A stretch of 58,400 nt of DNA from Candidatus Hermodarchaeum yapensis (lineage in GTDB: Archaea; Asgardarchaeota; Hermodarchaeia; Hermodarchaeales; Hermodarchaeaceae), in the NCBI GenBank assembly GCA_016840405.1, contig JAEOSK010000017.1, forward strand, positions 1-58,400, written 5' to 3'. The position numbers and the translations under genes were made by a program. The notes beneath the pieces were generated by a model, which had not been told where the DNA came from, did no database searches, and saw nothing but the letters and a program-made list of their open reading frames with translations. Below, one piece after another: positions 32,771 through 40,639 of the stretch. Position 1 is the first letter of the stretch, and every line of letters begins with the position of its first letter.

Positions 32771-34120
32771 CTAGAGGTTCTTTTCGACGATCGTGAACGC
32801 CTTATCAAGAATCTGATAGGCTTGGTCCATTTGCTCTTTCGTAAGTTCCAAAGGAGGCTGTATGCGGATGGCATTCCCATCGATTCCTCCTTTGCCGATG
32901 AGTAACCCCTCGTTCTTACAAAGTTCCATGACTTGAAGCATTTCTTGCGTCGCGGGCTCCTTTGTCGTTTGGTTTCGTACCAATTCGATGCCCAGCATCA
33001 TTCCCTGCCCACGGACCTCCCCAACAATTTTGTGCTCTTCTTTGAGGGCTTTTAAAAGCTTTTTCAGGTAGGTTCCATGTTCCATGGCTCGTTGGAGGTA
33101 ATTACCTTCTTGGATGATATCTAACACCGCGATTGCTGCGGCGCAAGAAAGCGGGTTCCCACCAAATGTAGCAAAACTATCCGTGGTGGTGTACTTTTCA
33201 GCGTACTTTGGATGCGTTAGGAATCCACCGATTGGAACGCCACTCCCAAAGCCCTTTGCCATTGTAATAATATCTGGTATGACACCCGTATGTTGGATTC
33301 CCCACCATTTGTCGCCTGTTCGTCCAAACCCGGTTTGCACCTCATCACTGATGTAAAGTCCCCCAAATTCTTTGACGATTTCATGGGTAATCTGGAAAAA
33401 TTCAGGAGGCGGTTGAATAATGCCACCAACGCCTTGGATTGGTTCGACAATAAATGCGGCAATGGCCTTATTAGTTTGGGTTCGAATGATTTCACGTAGG
33501 TATCGGGCACATTGCACATCGCACTCAGGATATTCCTTTCCAAAGGGACATCGGTAACAATACCCGTAGGGTTGAAAACGAACCCCCGGGGGATGCGCTT
33601 CTGGTACAGTACGCCATCCGGCACTTGATAATTCTCGTGCAAGGGCTGTACGACCGTGATAAGCGTGTGTGCATGCAATGATATAGGGGTTATTCGTGAA
33701 TTTTCGCGCCATAAACAGAGCGGATTCATTTGCTTCCGAACCGCTGTTCACGATAAACGATTGAGTGAGATCTGGTGGAGCAACTTCTGCGAGGCGTTTA
33801 GATAATACTGCGTAAGGCACTGTAGCATACAGGGAGCTGGTATAGACGAGCCTTTCAATCTGCCATTGTAAGGTTGCCACAAATTTTGGATGTGTATAAC
33901 CGGTTATTGTTGTGCAAATTCCTGCAAAAAGATCGATGAATTTCCTTCCTGTGGAATCCTCTAAGGTTGCTCCTTCTCCATGGACCAAGAGTAACGGGTT
34001 CTCGTAGTAATGGGTCACTCCGGGAATTACGAATTCCTTTTCTAAATCGAGAATGGCTTTAGCTGAATAGGCTTTCCGAAGATCTTCTGGAACGAGTTTT
34101 TCATCCATAATTAACAACAC
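32771..34120 (-). CDS. Class III aminotransferase, probable beta-alanine:2-oxoacid type
   Basis: A fold-type I PLP enzyme of 449 residues with FIVNSGSEANESALFMAR, ACTHAYHGRT, YISDEVQTGFGRTGDKWWG and the Schiff-base Lys in ITMAKGFGSGVPIGG (about residue 285). Sequence pattern is closest to AGXT2/4-aminobutyrate-type transaminases. With the three upstream pathway genes around it, transfer of the amino group of beta-alanine (giving malonate semialdehyde) is the likely job; the family name alone would not settle that. A CYRCPFGKEYPECDVQC cysteine insert near residue 185-200 is notable and is seen in several thermophile homologues. Confidence 0.88.
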   Translation of the reverse strand: MLLIMDEKLVPEDLRKAYSAKAILDLEKEFVIPGVTHYYENPLLLVHGEGATLEDSTGRKFIDLFAGICTTITGYTHPKFVATLQWQIERLVYTSSLYATVPYAVLSKRLAEVAPPDLTQSFIVNSGSEANESALFMARKFTNNPYIIACTHAYHGRTALARELSSAGWRTVPEAHPPGVRFQPYGYCYRCPFGKEYPECDVQCARYLREIIRTQTNKAIAAFIVEPIQGVGGIIQPPPEFFQITHEIVKEFGGLYISDEVQTGFGRTGDKWWGIQHTGVIPDIITMAKGFGSGVPIGGFLTHPKYAEKYTTTDSFATFGGNPLSCAAAIAVLDIIQEGNYLQRAMEHGTYLKKLLKALKEEHKIVGEVRGQGMMLGIELVRNQTTKEPATQEMLQVMELCKNEGLLIGKGGIDGNAIRIQPPLELTKEQMDQAYQILDKAFTIVEKNL

Positions 34121-34207
34121 CTACGAATGGTATTATGAATATACATGTGCCTAAAGGCTTTATCTGGAAAGGGCTCCTTTTAGAAATGAATGGAGGTTAA
34201 AGTTCCC

Positions 34208-35422
34208 ATGGCTGAAAATCCCTTAGCGATAGATTTTACCGGCATTCCTTTTGAAAATCCTTTTATGCTCTCGTCTGCACCCCCAACACTCGATGCTAAA
34301 CGCGTCATTCGTGCTGCTAAGCTTGGGTGGGGAGGCGCTGTTCTCAAAACCGTAATGGAGGAACCCACTGTCGATCCACGCACACGCTTGGGTGCAATAC
34401 GTGTACATGGAAAGCCGATCGGGATGAATAACATTGAACTCCTCTCTCGTCACCCCCTCAAAACTTGGACCGATTCCTGGATACCTGAAATAAAGGAAAA
34501 AACACCCAAGGACTTCGTTATTGTTGCTAGCATCATGTCGGGTCCCGAACCTGAAGGTTGGACCACAATGGCAGAAACCCTTTCACGAACAGGTGTGAAT
34601 GCATTGGAACTGAATGTCTCCTGCCCTCATGGTTCACCAGAAAAACATATGGGTGCTTTCATAGGACAAAATCCTGACCTAGTTCAGAAAGTCACGAAGG
34701 CAGCCAAAAAAGGCACAGACCTTCCAATCTTTGTGAAATTAACACCAAATGTTACTGACATTGTGCCTATCGCCAAGGCGGCCGTTCAAGGTGGAGCAAA
34801 TGCTTTGTCAGCGATAAACACGGTTGAATCGCTCATTGGAATTGACATTGAAACGGCTACTCCTTTACCCTTTGCCTACGATGCAGAACTTTCAAATCCC
34901 CAAAGCACCTATGGAGGCTTCTGTGGGCCTGCTGTTCGCCCCATTGGTTTACGGTTTGTATCACAAATAGCCAAAGCCCTTCCAAATATTCCCATTTCTG
35001 GAATGGGAGGCATTGAACGCTGGGAAAACGCAGTTGAATACCTGATGGTGGGTGCTAGTACTCTACAAATTTGTACCGCGGTGATGTGGTACGGATTCAA
35101 AATCATTCAAAACCTCAAAAAGGGATTAATCCAATTCATTGCTCGAAAGAAGTATGGAACCCTCAGCAAAATAGTAGGCAATGCCCTACCTAACATCACC
35201 TCCTGGACAGCATTACCAAAGCTATCTCCAGTCGTTGCACGAATCATACACAAAAAATGTAATTTGGGCAAAGAGTGTTTAGTTGCCTGCGCTGACGCCG
35301 GTTATCAAGCGATTCGAATGAAAGGAAAGCAACTAGTTGTCGATCCAGAGAAATGTGACGGCTGTGGACTCTGCGCCGTTGTGTGCAGAGCGAATGCTAT
35401 TGAATTCATTAAAAAGCCATAA
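34208..35422 (+). CDS. preA: Dihydropyrimidine dehydrogenase, PreA-type catalytic subunit
   Basis: The FMN-binding dihydroorotate-dehydrogenase-like barrel includes LNVSCPHG with the catalytic Cys, a KLTPNVTDIV strand and the pyrimidine-binding SAINTV. The C-terminal ferredoxin part has one degenerate cluster motif (CNLGKECLVAC) and one complete motif (CDGCGLCAVVC). Length is about 404 residues, as for bacterial PreA. It should reduce uracil or thymine (step 1). GGAGGT ends 10 bases before the ATG at 34208, so the in-frame ATG at 34190 is less likely. No PreT-type NAD(P)H subunit follows, so ferredoxin may be the donor. Confidence 0.9.
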   Translation: MAENPLAIDFTGIPFENPFMLSSAPPTLDAKRVIRAAKLGWGGAVLKTVMEEPTVDPRTRLGAIRVHGKPIGMNNIELLSRHPLKTWTDSWIPEIKEKTPKDFVIVASIMSGPEPEGWTTMAETLSRTGVNALELNVSCPHGSPEKHMGAFIGQNPDLVQKVTKAAKKGTDLPIFVKLTPNVTDIVPIAKAAVQGGANALSAINTVESLIGIDIETATPLPFAYDAELSNPQSTYGGFCGPAVRPIGLRFVSQIAKALPNIPISGMGGIERWENAVEYLMVGASTLQICTAVMWYGFKIIQNLKKGLIQFIARKKYGTLSKIVGNALPNITSWTALPKLSPVVARIIHKKCNLGKECLVACADAGYQAIRMKGKQLVVDPEKCDGCGLCAVVCRANAIEFIKKP

Positions 35423-35489
35423 GAACACTTCATCCCTTCACGAACCTCTCAGATAGTTAGGTTCCTGTTGATTTGAAAAAGGTGAGCGT

Positions 35490-35921
35490 ATGTCCCTCGG
35501 AACAGTTGATGTTGTCCTCAAGTTCGCCATTGACCTTGAAGGGATGGCGGCAGCATTCTACGAAACGGCTACTACTATCACACAAAGTCAAGAATTGAAA
35601 AGTCTCTTTGAAGCCCTCTTACTTCAAGGGCAAAGTCAAATTCAAACACTAATCCAACTCCGACGACTGATCCCTTCTCCCGTTATCAAAGAAGCCGTTT
35701 CAAACATTGAAAGCAGTCGCTATAGACCTATAACCGAATGCCCACCTTCTTGTCCTGATACTCAACTTATCGAATTAGCAACGAATATGGAAGCAAAAAT
35801 TCTGGACTTCTATGAAATGGCTAGTGACCAACTCGGATTCATTGAAGAAGTGCCAGGTGTTTTCGACCATCTAGCTGAAGATCATAGATTGAATCAAAAG
35901 AGGCTGCAGACTGGAAGCTAA
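35490..35921 (+). CDS. Ferritin-like (rubrerythrin-type) four-helix protein
   Basis: The 143-residue protein has two helix pairs with possible di-iron ligands: LEGMAAAFYETATTI in the first half, NMEAKILDFYEMASDQ and LAEDHRLNQKRL in the second, a pattern like rubrerythrin-type ferritin-like domains (E...E..H). There is no rubredoxin domain. GGTGA lies a few bases before the ATG. It lies 67 bases after the PreA-like gene on the same strand, ahead of two iron-sulfur genes, so an oxygen- or peroxide-protective or iron-storage role near the pathway is possible. The fold call is moderate; the function is inferred. Confidence 0.6.
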   Translation: MSLGTVDVVLKFAIDLEGMAAAFYETATTITQSQELKSLFEALLLQGQSQIQTLIQLRRLIPSPVIKEAVSNIESSRYRPITECPPSCPDTQLIELATNMEAKILDFYEMASDQLGFIEEVPGVFDHLAEDHRLNQKRLQTGS

Positions 35922-36086
35922 CAATGAACTAGCCAGGATGGAACACATCAACACCAACATTCCAAAGAACAATGAAATTACTCTTTTTTCCAATTTTTAC
36001 ACTCTTCATGGAGTGGTTTCCAATGTGAGTAACAATGAAAAGCATAGAATTCACAGTTAGGAAGATTTTAGATACTGGTGACGGTC

Positions 36087-36938
36087 ATGTGTAAAATCTG
36101 CACCATGCATGGCGGTGGCAAGAAATGGTTTGAAGTCAAACGCCATGTCGAAGTAAAATATGCGAAAGAAATGGGGTTTGAGCCCTGGGAAAAGGACCAT
36201 TGGCATTACGTCCACCAACAATATGCCCAACTCGCTGCACAAGCCGGGGACGCCATGGCTGATCCGGCTCTTGCGGAAAATATTCGAAAATTACTAACAG
36301 ACATGATTTTCCAAATCCATCCTCTCACGAAAGATGTTACCTTCACGTTTCCCCAGGGACATGGAGCTCAAGTCCTGACCCGACAAGAACTTGAAGGCGT
36401 AATCAAACTCTCTGGTGAACCCTACCTCGTTGAATGCCTCTGCCGCAAGATGATTAATAATGCCAGTGATCGCTGCTGCATTCCCCTCGGGCTACATGGT
36501 GAAACCGCTGAAATGTTCCCTTCCAAAAATGAAAAAGTGGAACGCATAAGCGTCGATGAAGCAATAGCCCTGACACGCCAATTCAACAAAGACGGACGAG
36601 TACACACCCTCGCTGGCACACCATTACCAATGGCAATGGCAGTATGCAATTGTGAACTTCCCTTTTGCATTGCCTTACGTCCACGCGTAGATATGGGCTT
36701 CAAATACATCATTCGAAGTCATTGGGTGGCAAAAGTCGATGTCGATAAATGTTCCGGGTGCCAGGAGTGTCTATCACGATGCCAATTCGGGGCAATTCAA
36801 TTCCAAAATTCAACCGAACGGGCAATAATAGACATGTGGAAGTGCTATGGCTGTGGATTATGCGCTGAAACGTGTCCTGAGAAAGCGATTGAACTACTTG
36901 ATCGCGAATCATTACCTGCGTTGAAGGATTGGTGGTAA
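36087..36938 (+). CDS. Cys-rich protein with C-terminal 2[4Fe-4S] ferredoxin domain
   Basis: The last about 65 residues hold two complete cluster motifs (CSGCQECLSRC and CYGCGLCAETC). The about 215 residues before them are not a family I can name, but contain extra cysteines in patterns of their own: CKIC at the N-terminus, ECLCRK and RCC near residues 115-130, and CNCELPFC near 190. GGTGA precedes the ATG at 36087. The stop overlaps the leader of the next ferredoxin gene (3-base gap), so they form an operon. Location after the PreA-like gene suggests an electron-transfer partner. Confidence 0.75.
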   Translation: MCKICTMHGGGKKWFEVKRHVEVKYAKEMGFEPWEKDHWHYVHQQYAQLAAQAGDAMADPALAENIRKLLTDMIFQIHPLTKDVTFTFPQGHGAQVLTRQELEGVIKLSGEPYLVECLCRKMINNASDRCCIPLGLHGETAEMFPSKNEKVERISVDEAIALTRQFNKDGRVHTLAGTPLPMAMAVCNCELPFCIALRPRVDMGFKYIIRSHWVAKVDVDKCSGCQECLSRCQFGAIQFQNSTERAIIDMWKCYGCGLCAETCPEKAIELLDRESLPALKDWW

Positions 36939-36940
36939 CA

Positions 36941-37189
36941 ATGAAAAATCACTATAATATCGAATGGCGCAAAGAGAAGTGTATCAATGCCTTCGACTGT
37001 GGAAAATGTCTTGAAGTCTGCCCTGAAGCCGTGTTTGCCATCTATGCACCAAACCGTGAAGAAGGAATTCCCCCCACCGAGTATATCATCTCTCCTGCCA
37101 TGCAGTACTTCTGCAACGGATGTGGGGCGTGCCTTGATGTGTGTCCAAAGGATGCGATCAAACTAACTCCAAAAGTAAAAGCAGAATAA
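36941..37189 (+). CDS. Small 4Fe-4S ferredoxin-like protein
   Basis: The 82-residue protein contains one variant motif (CINAFDCGKCLEVC, with an extended spacing) and one complete motif (CNGCGACLDVCP), as in bacterial-type two-cluster ferredoxins. GGTGGTAACA directly precedes the ATG at 36941 and overlaps the previous stop codon, so translation is probably coupled. It most likely transfers electrons in the cytoplasm at low potential, and may serve the PreA-like dehydrogenase or the Cys-rich protein upstream. The longer spacing in the first motif could mark an unusual cluster or loss of one. Confidence 0.8.
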   Translation: MKNHYNIEWRKEKCINAFDCGKCLEVCPEAVFAIYAPNREEGIPPTEYIISPAMQYFCNGCGACLDVCPKDAIKLTPKVKAE

Positions 37190-37236
37190 CAAAAGTAGTT
37201 CCATTATTTTCAAAAGAATACGCGCTAACAAAACCA

Positions 37237-37692
37237 TTAGAGTTTGAGTTCTTCGATTTTTGCAATAACTTCATCGACGTGACCACTGACCTTCACTTTT
37301 GGCCAGATATGCCGAAGAATACCCTCACGATCAATGAGAAAGGTTACACGATTTGCGATGCCAATTGCAGCGCGTTTAACGCCATAAAGCTCTACAATCG
37401 TTTTGTCAGCATCAGCGATGAGCGGATAATCCAACTCATGTTTCGCTTTGAAGCCTGCCTGACGTTTAATACTATCAGTGCTCACGCCAACCACCTTCAC
37501 GCCCATGCCAACAAGCCGAATCTTGTTATCCCGAAACGAACAGACTTCTTTCGTACATCCAGGAGTATAAGCCCTAGGATAGAAGAATAAAACGACAATG
37601 TTTCCTCGCAAGTCACTCAACTGCAACTCAGTATTTTCATCGGTAATTCCTGTAAAGTCAGGGGCAGGCTGCCCAATCTCTGGCAATGTCAT
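37237..37692 (-). CDS. Peroxiredoxin, BCP/PrxQ type
   Basis: The protein shows the peroxiredoxin active site in YPRAYTPGCTKEVCSF with the peroxidatic Cys in PGCT and a second Cys five residues on (the PrxQ-type resolving Cys). Length of 151 residues is typical of BCP/PrxQ. It reduces peroxides using thiol donors and fits the nearby flavin reductase-rubredoxin and ferritin-like genes as an oxidative-stress group, although it is on the other strand from the pyrimidine genes. It lies 67 bases downstream of the flavin reductase-rubredoxin gene on the same strand. Confidence 0.92.
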   Translation of the reverse strand: MTLPEIGQPAPDFTGITDENTELQLSDLRGNIVVLFFYPRAYTPGCTKEVCSFRDNKIRLVGMGVKVVGVSTDSIKRQAGFKAKHELDYPLIADADKTIVELYGVKRAAIGIANRVTFLIDREGILRHIWPKVKVSGHVDEVIAKIEELKL

Positions 37693-37759
37693 GAAATAAC
37701 ACCTTACAAAGGACGAAGATTCGACCCATTATTATTTGTGACGCAATTCCCACTCGAAT

Positions 37760-38470
37760 CTAAATTGCTTTAAACTGAGCCTTATTCGCTCCACACAATG
37801 GACAGGTCCAATCTTCTGGCAGGTCTTCGAAGGGCGTACCCGGAGGTATCCCATTGTCAGGGTCGCCCAATTCGGGATTATAAATCCATCCACACACTTC
37901 GCATTGATATTCCTGAACCTTTGATATTTTTTCAGGGGGTTCCGCCTTCGGAGCAGGCGGCATGTAAGTTGCAGCCCTTTTCGAGGTTCTCCCCCGTTTG
38001 ACTTGGTGATAATACGAGTAAGTGAGCGGAGTGCCTTCTCGGAGGCGTTGCCCCCGCATCACTTCACCAATGAACACCGTATGTGTGCCTACATCAACTT
38101 GGTCAATAACCTTCGCTTCCAAAAACCCCAATGAATGTTCCGTGATAACTGGACAGTCATCGGTTCCGAGTTCATACTGAATATCACGGAGTTTGTCCAC
38201 ATCTCGTCCAGTTTGGAAACCTAATCGCCCGATGAACTTCATTGGTGTATTTTCATCAAGAATCGAGATGGAAAAAATTCCACTCTTAGTTATGTAATCG
38301 TGTGTCAGGTTTTCTTTGTTGACACTAACAGCAATGCGAGGCGGAGTAGCTGCAACTTGTGCCACGGCGTTGACAATACACCCGTTAATCTTTTTTCCAG
38401 ATTTTGACGAAACGACATACATCCCATAACTTAGAAGATGAAACACTCGCGGGTCTAATTTATCCGTCAT
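37760..38470 (-). CDS. Flavin reductase-rubredoxin fusion (high-molecular-weight rubredoxin)
   Basis: The N-terminal about 160 residues are an FMN-binding flavin reductase domain ([35 protein letters not shown]). The C-terminal 50 residues are a rubredoxin with CEVCGWIY and CPLCGANK. This arrangement is the Hrb protein of anaerobes, which passes electrons from NAD(P)H to oxygen- or peroxide-reducing proteins. The ATG at 38470 is preferred because AGGAGC and AGGG lie 6-17 bases upstream; the in-frame start at 38518 would add 16 unusual residues. Together with the peroxiredoxin gene downstream it points to oxidative-stress defence. Confidence 0.88.
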   Translation of the reverse strand: MTDKLDPRVFHLLSYGMYVVSSKSGKKINGCIVNAVAQVAATPPRIAVSVNKENLTHDYITKSGIFSISILDENTPMKFIGRLGFQTGRDVDKLRDIQYELGTDDCPVITEHSLGFLEAKVIDQVDVGTHTVFIGEVMRGQRLREGTPLTYSYYHQVKRGRTSKRAATYMPPAPKAEPPEKISKVQEYQCEVCGWIYNPELGDPDNGIPPGTPFEDLPEDWTCPLCGANKAQFKAI

Positions 38471-38518
38471 AATAACCCTAGCTCCTGTATTCTCATCACC
38501 AAATTGTTGGAGAATCAT

Positions 38519-38731
38519 CTAATTTTCTGGTTCAATCAAGTAATTACAGTCTTTGATGAGAAAGGTAAACTGCTTAATCATGTGCAAGGCCTGATTGTAG
38601 CTCATTTTCCGTTGGAATGGTGCAGGATCTAACTGCTCATCCAAGCTCCCTCGCAGTTCATCCATCCGCGCTTTTATAAAATCAACGCTACGAGGTTTAC
38701 AATTGTTTGCTAAAAATTTCATATCAGTCAT
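38519..38731 (-). CDS. Small hypothetical protein (70 aa)
   Basis: GGTGACC ends 5 bases before the ATG at 38731 on this strand, which is why the shorter start is chosen over 38791. The protein is predicted to be two or three helices (ANNCKPRSVDFIKARMDEL, YNQALHMIKQFTFLIKDCNY) with no membrane segment and two cysteines. It is followed by the flavin reductase-rubredoxin gene, whose longest frame begins directly after this stop codon, so the two are probably one operon. I do not recognise the family. Confidence 0.5.
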   Translation of the reverse strand: MTDMKFLANNCKPRSVDFIKARMDELRGSLDEQLDPAPFQRKMSYNQALHMIKQFTFLIKDCNYLIEPEN

Positions 38732-38880
38732 TAAGGTCACCAGAGCTTGCCTATGGACTAGAGCTAAGACCCTAAATCTTTGTCTCAACACTGGATTATC
38801 CGCAGGTATCAGGGAGAGGCTATTTAATTATTCCCCGCTTCTCAGGGGCGGATATACTAGACTTTTAATGTGTAGCCCGG

Positions 38881-39024
38881 AGCCTTTTTATATCAAAAAT
38901 GGTTTGGAAGAGAACGCAGTGCGGACAATCTGAATTACTTTCTCTGGTGGCTACCCTTCCATTGCGGCAGACCCTGAAGAAAGATTTCGTTTTGGAAGCC
39001 TGAATACCGAGGCAACGTGGTACC
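38881..39024 (+). promoter_or_regulatory. Promoter and long leader conserved with the 17900 paralogue
   Basis: AGCCTTTTTATA (38881-38892) is identical to the element before the 17900 gene. TTTTGGAAGCCTGA (38990-39003) and GTGGTACC (39017-39024) recur in the same order. From TATA to ATG the distance is 137 bases here and 133 there. The leader is therefore about 110 bases in both, and its conserved parts are not coding. Confidence 0.65.
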
Positions 39025-39028
39025 AACA

Positions 39029-39508
39029 ATGAGTTATGATAGAGAGCCTGTTGAGGCTACAGTCGCAGAACTGCGACCTTTTATGAAAAGTCTGAATATC
39101 ACCATAAAAATCACTGAAAAAGGTGAAGAGCGCGAAGTTACTTCACGACGCGATGGTGAAACCCACCGAGTCGTTGACGCAATTGCTGGTGACGCGACGG
39201 GAACCGTCCTAATTTCTCTCTGGGATGACATGATAGAGACTGTGGAAGTGGACAAGACTTACCGGTTAGAGAAAGGCTACACCAGCCTTTTCCAAGGCCA
39301 TCTCCGATTAAACATCGGTCGTTACGGTGAAATCAGCGAAGCCGAAACACCCCTTAAAGACGTCGATACCGAAAACGACATGTCTGCAACTAAACACGAA
39401 CAACCCCGCTATCGCCGTCGAAGTTATGGTGGGGGACGCGGCGGCGGCGGATATCGACGTGACCGCGGATATCGAGGCGATCGCGATCGAGATAGGCGCC
39501 GATACTAA
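39029..39508 (+). CDS. OB-fold single-strand DNA-binding-like protein with Gly/Arg-rich tail
   Basis: The core is nearly the same as in the 17406-17900 product (VEATVAELRPFMKSLNITIK, EKGEEREVTSRRDGETHRV, WDDMIETVEVDKTYRLEKGY, HLRLNIGRYGE). The tail keeps the RGG-type composition (GGGRGGGGYRRDRGYRGDRD) but is shorter and the acidic linker differs. The two should bind single-stranded nucleic acid. The ATG is placed 4 bases after GTGGTACC, exactly as in the paralogue. The gene is monocistronic, with its own hairpin terminator downstream. A recent duplication with divergence in the tail is the simplest reading. Confidence 0.88.
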   Translation: MSYDREPVEATVAELRPFMKSLNITIKITEKGEEREVTSRRDGETHRVVDAIAGDATGTVLISLWDDMIETVEVDKTYRLEKGYTSLFQGHLRLNIGRYGEISEAETPLKDVDTENDMSATKHEQPRYRRRSYGGGRGGGGYRRDRGYRGDRDRDRRRY

Positions 39509-39532
39509 TTCACAACCAAAACTTCTACTTTT

Positions 39533-39582
39533 CCTTCACGTCAATAGTACTTGGCGTGAAGGGATTCTTTCTTTCCTACTTT
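39533..39582 (+). terminator. Hairpin plus T-rich terminator of the SSB-like gene
   Basis: CCTTCACG (39533-39540) pairs with CGTGAAGG (39555-39562) around a 14-base loop, followed by GATTCTTTCTTTCC. It begins 25 bases past the stop codon. Confidence 0.6.
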
Positions 39583-39653
39583 AATGCAATTTAGTAACGA
39601 CCTTCATTTGTCGAAATAGTAAAGAAATTAGATTAAATGGTGAGGAATTCCGA

Positions 39654-40151
39654 CTAGATAATATAACTCCAAGCCATATTGCTATCTTTTTGTCCTTTTT
39701 CTCGAATCACAGCTCTTAATTTTTTTAGTGCATGATTCCAAGCCTTCTCAAAATATTTCCGGGCTTTCTCCCATGCTGCAGACCTCCTCCAACCAGAGTG
39801 AACCAAGTGAACTTCTGTGAATTGTTCTGAGCTCTCAGAACAATCCACAAAAATAACTACAACGTGAGTTAGCGGGTCTGCTTTATTCATAAACCCTTGG
39901 AATTCTGTTGGACCTTTCCATTCGAATGCAATTAATCTGTTTGGCTCGATGGCTGTCACCTTACAGCCAATAGTGCTGTTACTCTTTTTGTCATTAGGAT
40001 TCCAAAATAGTTCATACTTGCCTCCAACCCTCGGTTCAATCTCAGCAAGATTTGGCAGCCAAGTGGGAAGTAAATTGTTGTCAGTGAACATTTCAAATGC
40101 CTGTTGGGTGTCACATTTCACACGAGTAGAACAGTGAATGACCTTATCCAT
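39654..40151 (-). CDS. SRPBCC/AHSA1-like START-fold protein
   Basis: The 165-residue protein follows the polyketide-cyclase/AHSA1 pattern of the START fold: VIHCSTRVKCDTQQAFEMFT at the N-terminus, WLPNLAEIEPRVGGKYELFW, LIAFEWKGP, and a closing long helix ARKYFEKAWNHALKKLRAVI. Such proteins bind small hydrophobic ligands or co-chaperone clients. The ATG at 40151 follows GGTGA by 5 bases. It diverges from an HxlR-type regulator gene with a palindromic operator between them, so the regulator probably controls it. Ligand unknown. Confidence 0.82.
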   Translation of the reverse strand: MDKVIHCSTRVKCDTQQAFEMFTDNNLLPTWLPNLAEIEPRVGGKYELFWNPNDKKSNSTIGCKVTAIEPNRLIAFEWKGPTEFQGFMNKADPLTHVVVIFVDCSESSEQFTEVHLVHSGWRRSAAWEKARKYFEKAWNHALKKLRAVIREKGQKDSNMAWSYII

Positions 40152-40193
40152 ATTTTTCACCTTGAAAAGGTATTATTACTTTATGTTATAATA

Positions 40194-40206
40194 TTACTAA
40201 TAGTAA
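40194..40206. promoter_or_regulatory. Palindromic operator candidate for the HxlR-type regulator
   Basis: TTACTAATAGTAA is a perfect 13-base palindrome (arms TTACTA/TAGTAA) in the 98-base intergenic space. A related TATTATTACT lies 20 bases away at 40171-40180. A TTTAAATG TATA-like element follows at about 40212. The site sits where a repressor would block both divergent promoters. Confidence 0.5.
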
Positions 40207-40249
40207 CAACATTTAAATGGTTTGTAACCAAAGAGAAACAAGATGACAA

Positions 40250-40636
40250 ATGGAAGCTCTCAAACAATGTCCTGTTGAAGTGACGTTACGGTGTATAGGA
40301 CGAAAATGGACTTTTCACATCATTCGAGACTTATTCCAAGGGGAAACTAGGTTTTCTGGCATTTTAAGAGCAAATCCAAAACTAAGCACGAAAACCCTTT
40401 CCCTTAGACTCAGAGAGCTTGAAAAAGTTGGGCTCATTGAAAAAACCATTAAACAAAAAACACCGCTGTTAATCGAATATCACCTGACAGAAAAGGGAAG
40501 AGCATTAGGTGCAGTGATCCGAGAGTTGGCGATTTTTTCAATTAGGCACAATTCATCTGAAGTCTTTGAAGAGATTCCGGAATCTTTCGAAGAAACAATA
40601 AATGAAGCAAAACGGCGTTTTTCCTTACAAAGATAA
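40250..40636 (+). CDS. HxlR-family winged-helix transcriptional regulator
   Basis: The protein shows the HxlR signature: CPVEVTLRCIGRKWTFHIIRDL at the start (one N-terminal Cys, as in redox-sensing members), FSGILRANPKLSTKTLSLRL as the recognition region, RELEKVGLIEKTI and a wing EYHLTEKGRAL. Length of 128 residues is usual. HxlR proteins bind as dimers to palindromic sites near their own promoters. The START-fold gene on the other side of the shared operator is its likely target. The stop is 4 bases from the end of the convergent GNAT gene. Confidence 0.9.
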   Translation: MEALKQCPVEVTLRCIGRKWTFHIIRDLFQGETRFSGILRANPKLSTKTLSLRLRELEKVGLIEKTIKQKTPLLIEYHLTEKGRALGAVIRELAIFSIRHNSSEVFEEIPESFEETINEAKRRFSLQR

Positions 40637-40639
40637 GTA

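Noticed and set aside
17906..39022. GGTACC at two places, as possible restriction-like or mobile-element ends
   Set aside because: It is part of a longer conserved leader (GTGGTACC directly before the ATG) of two paralogous genes, so the shared leader explains it.
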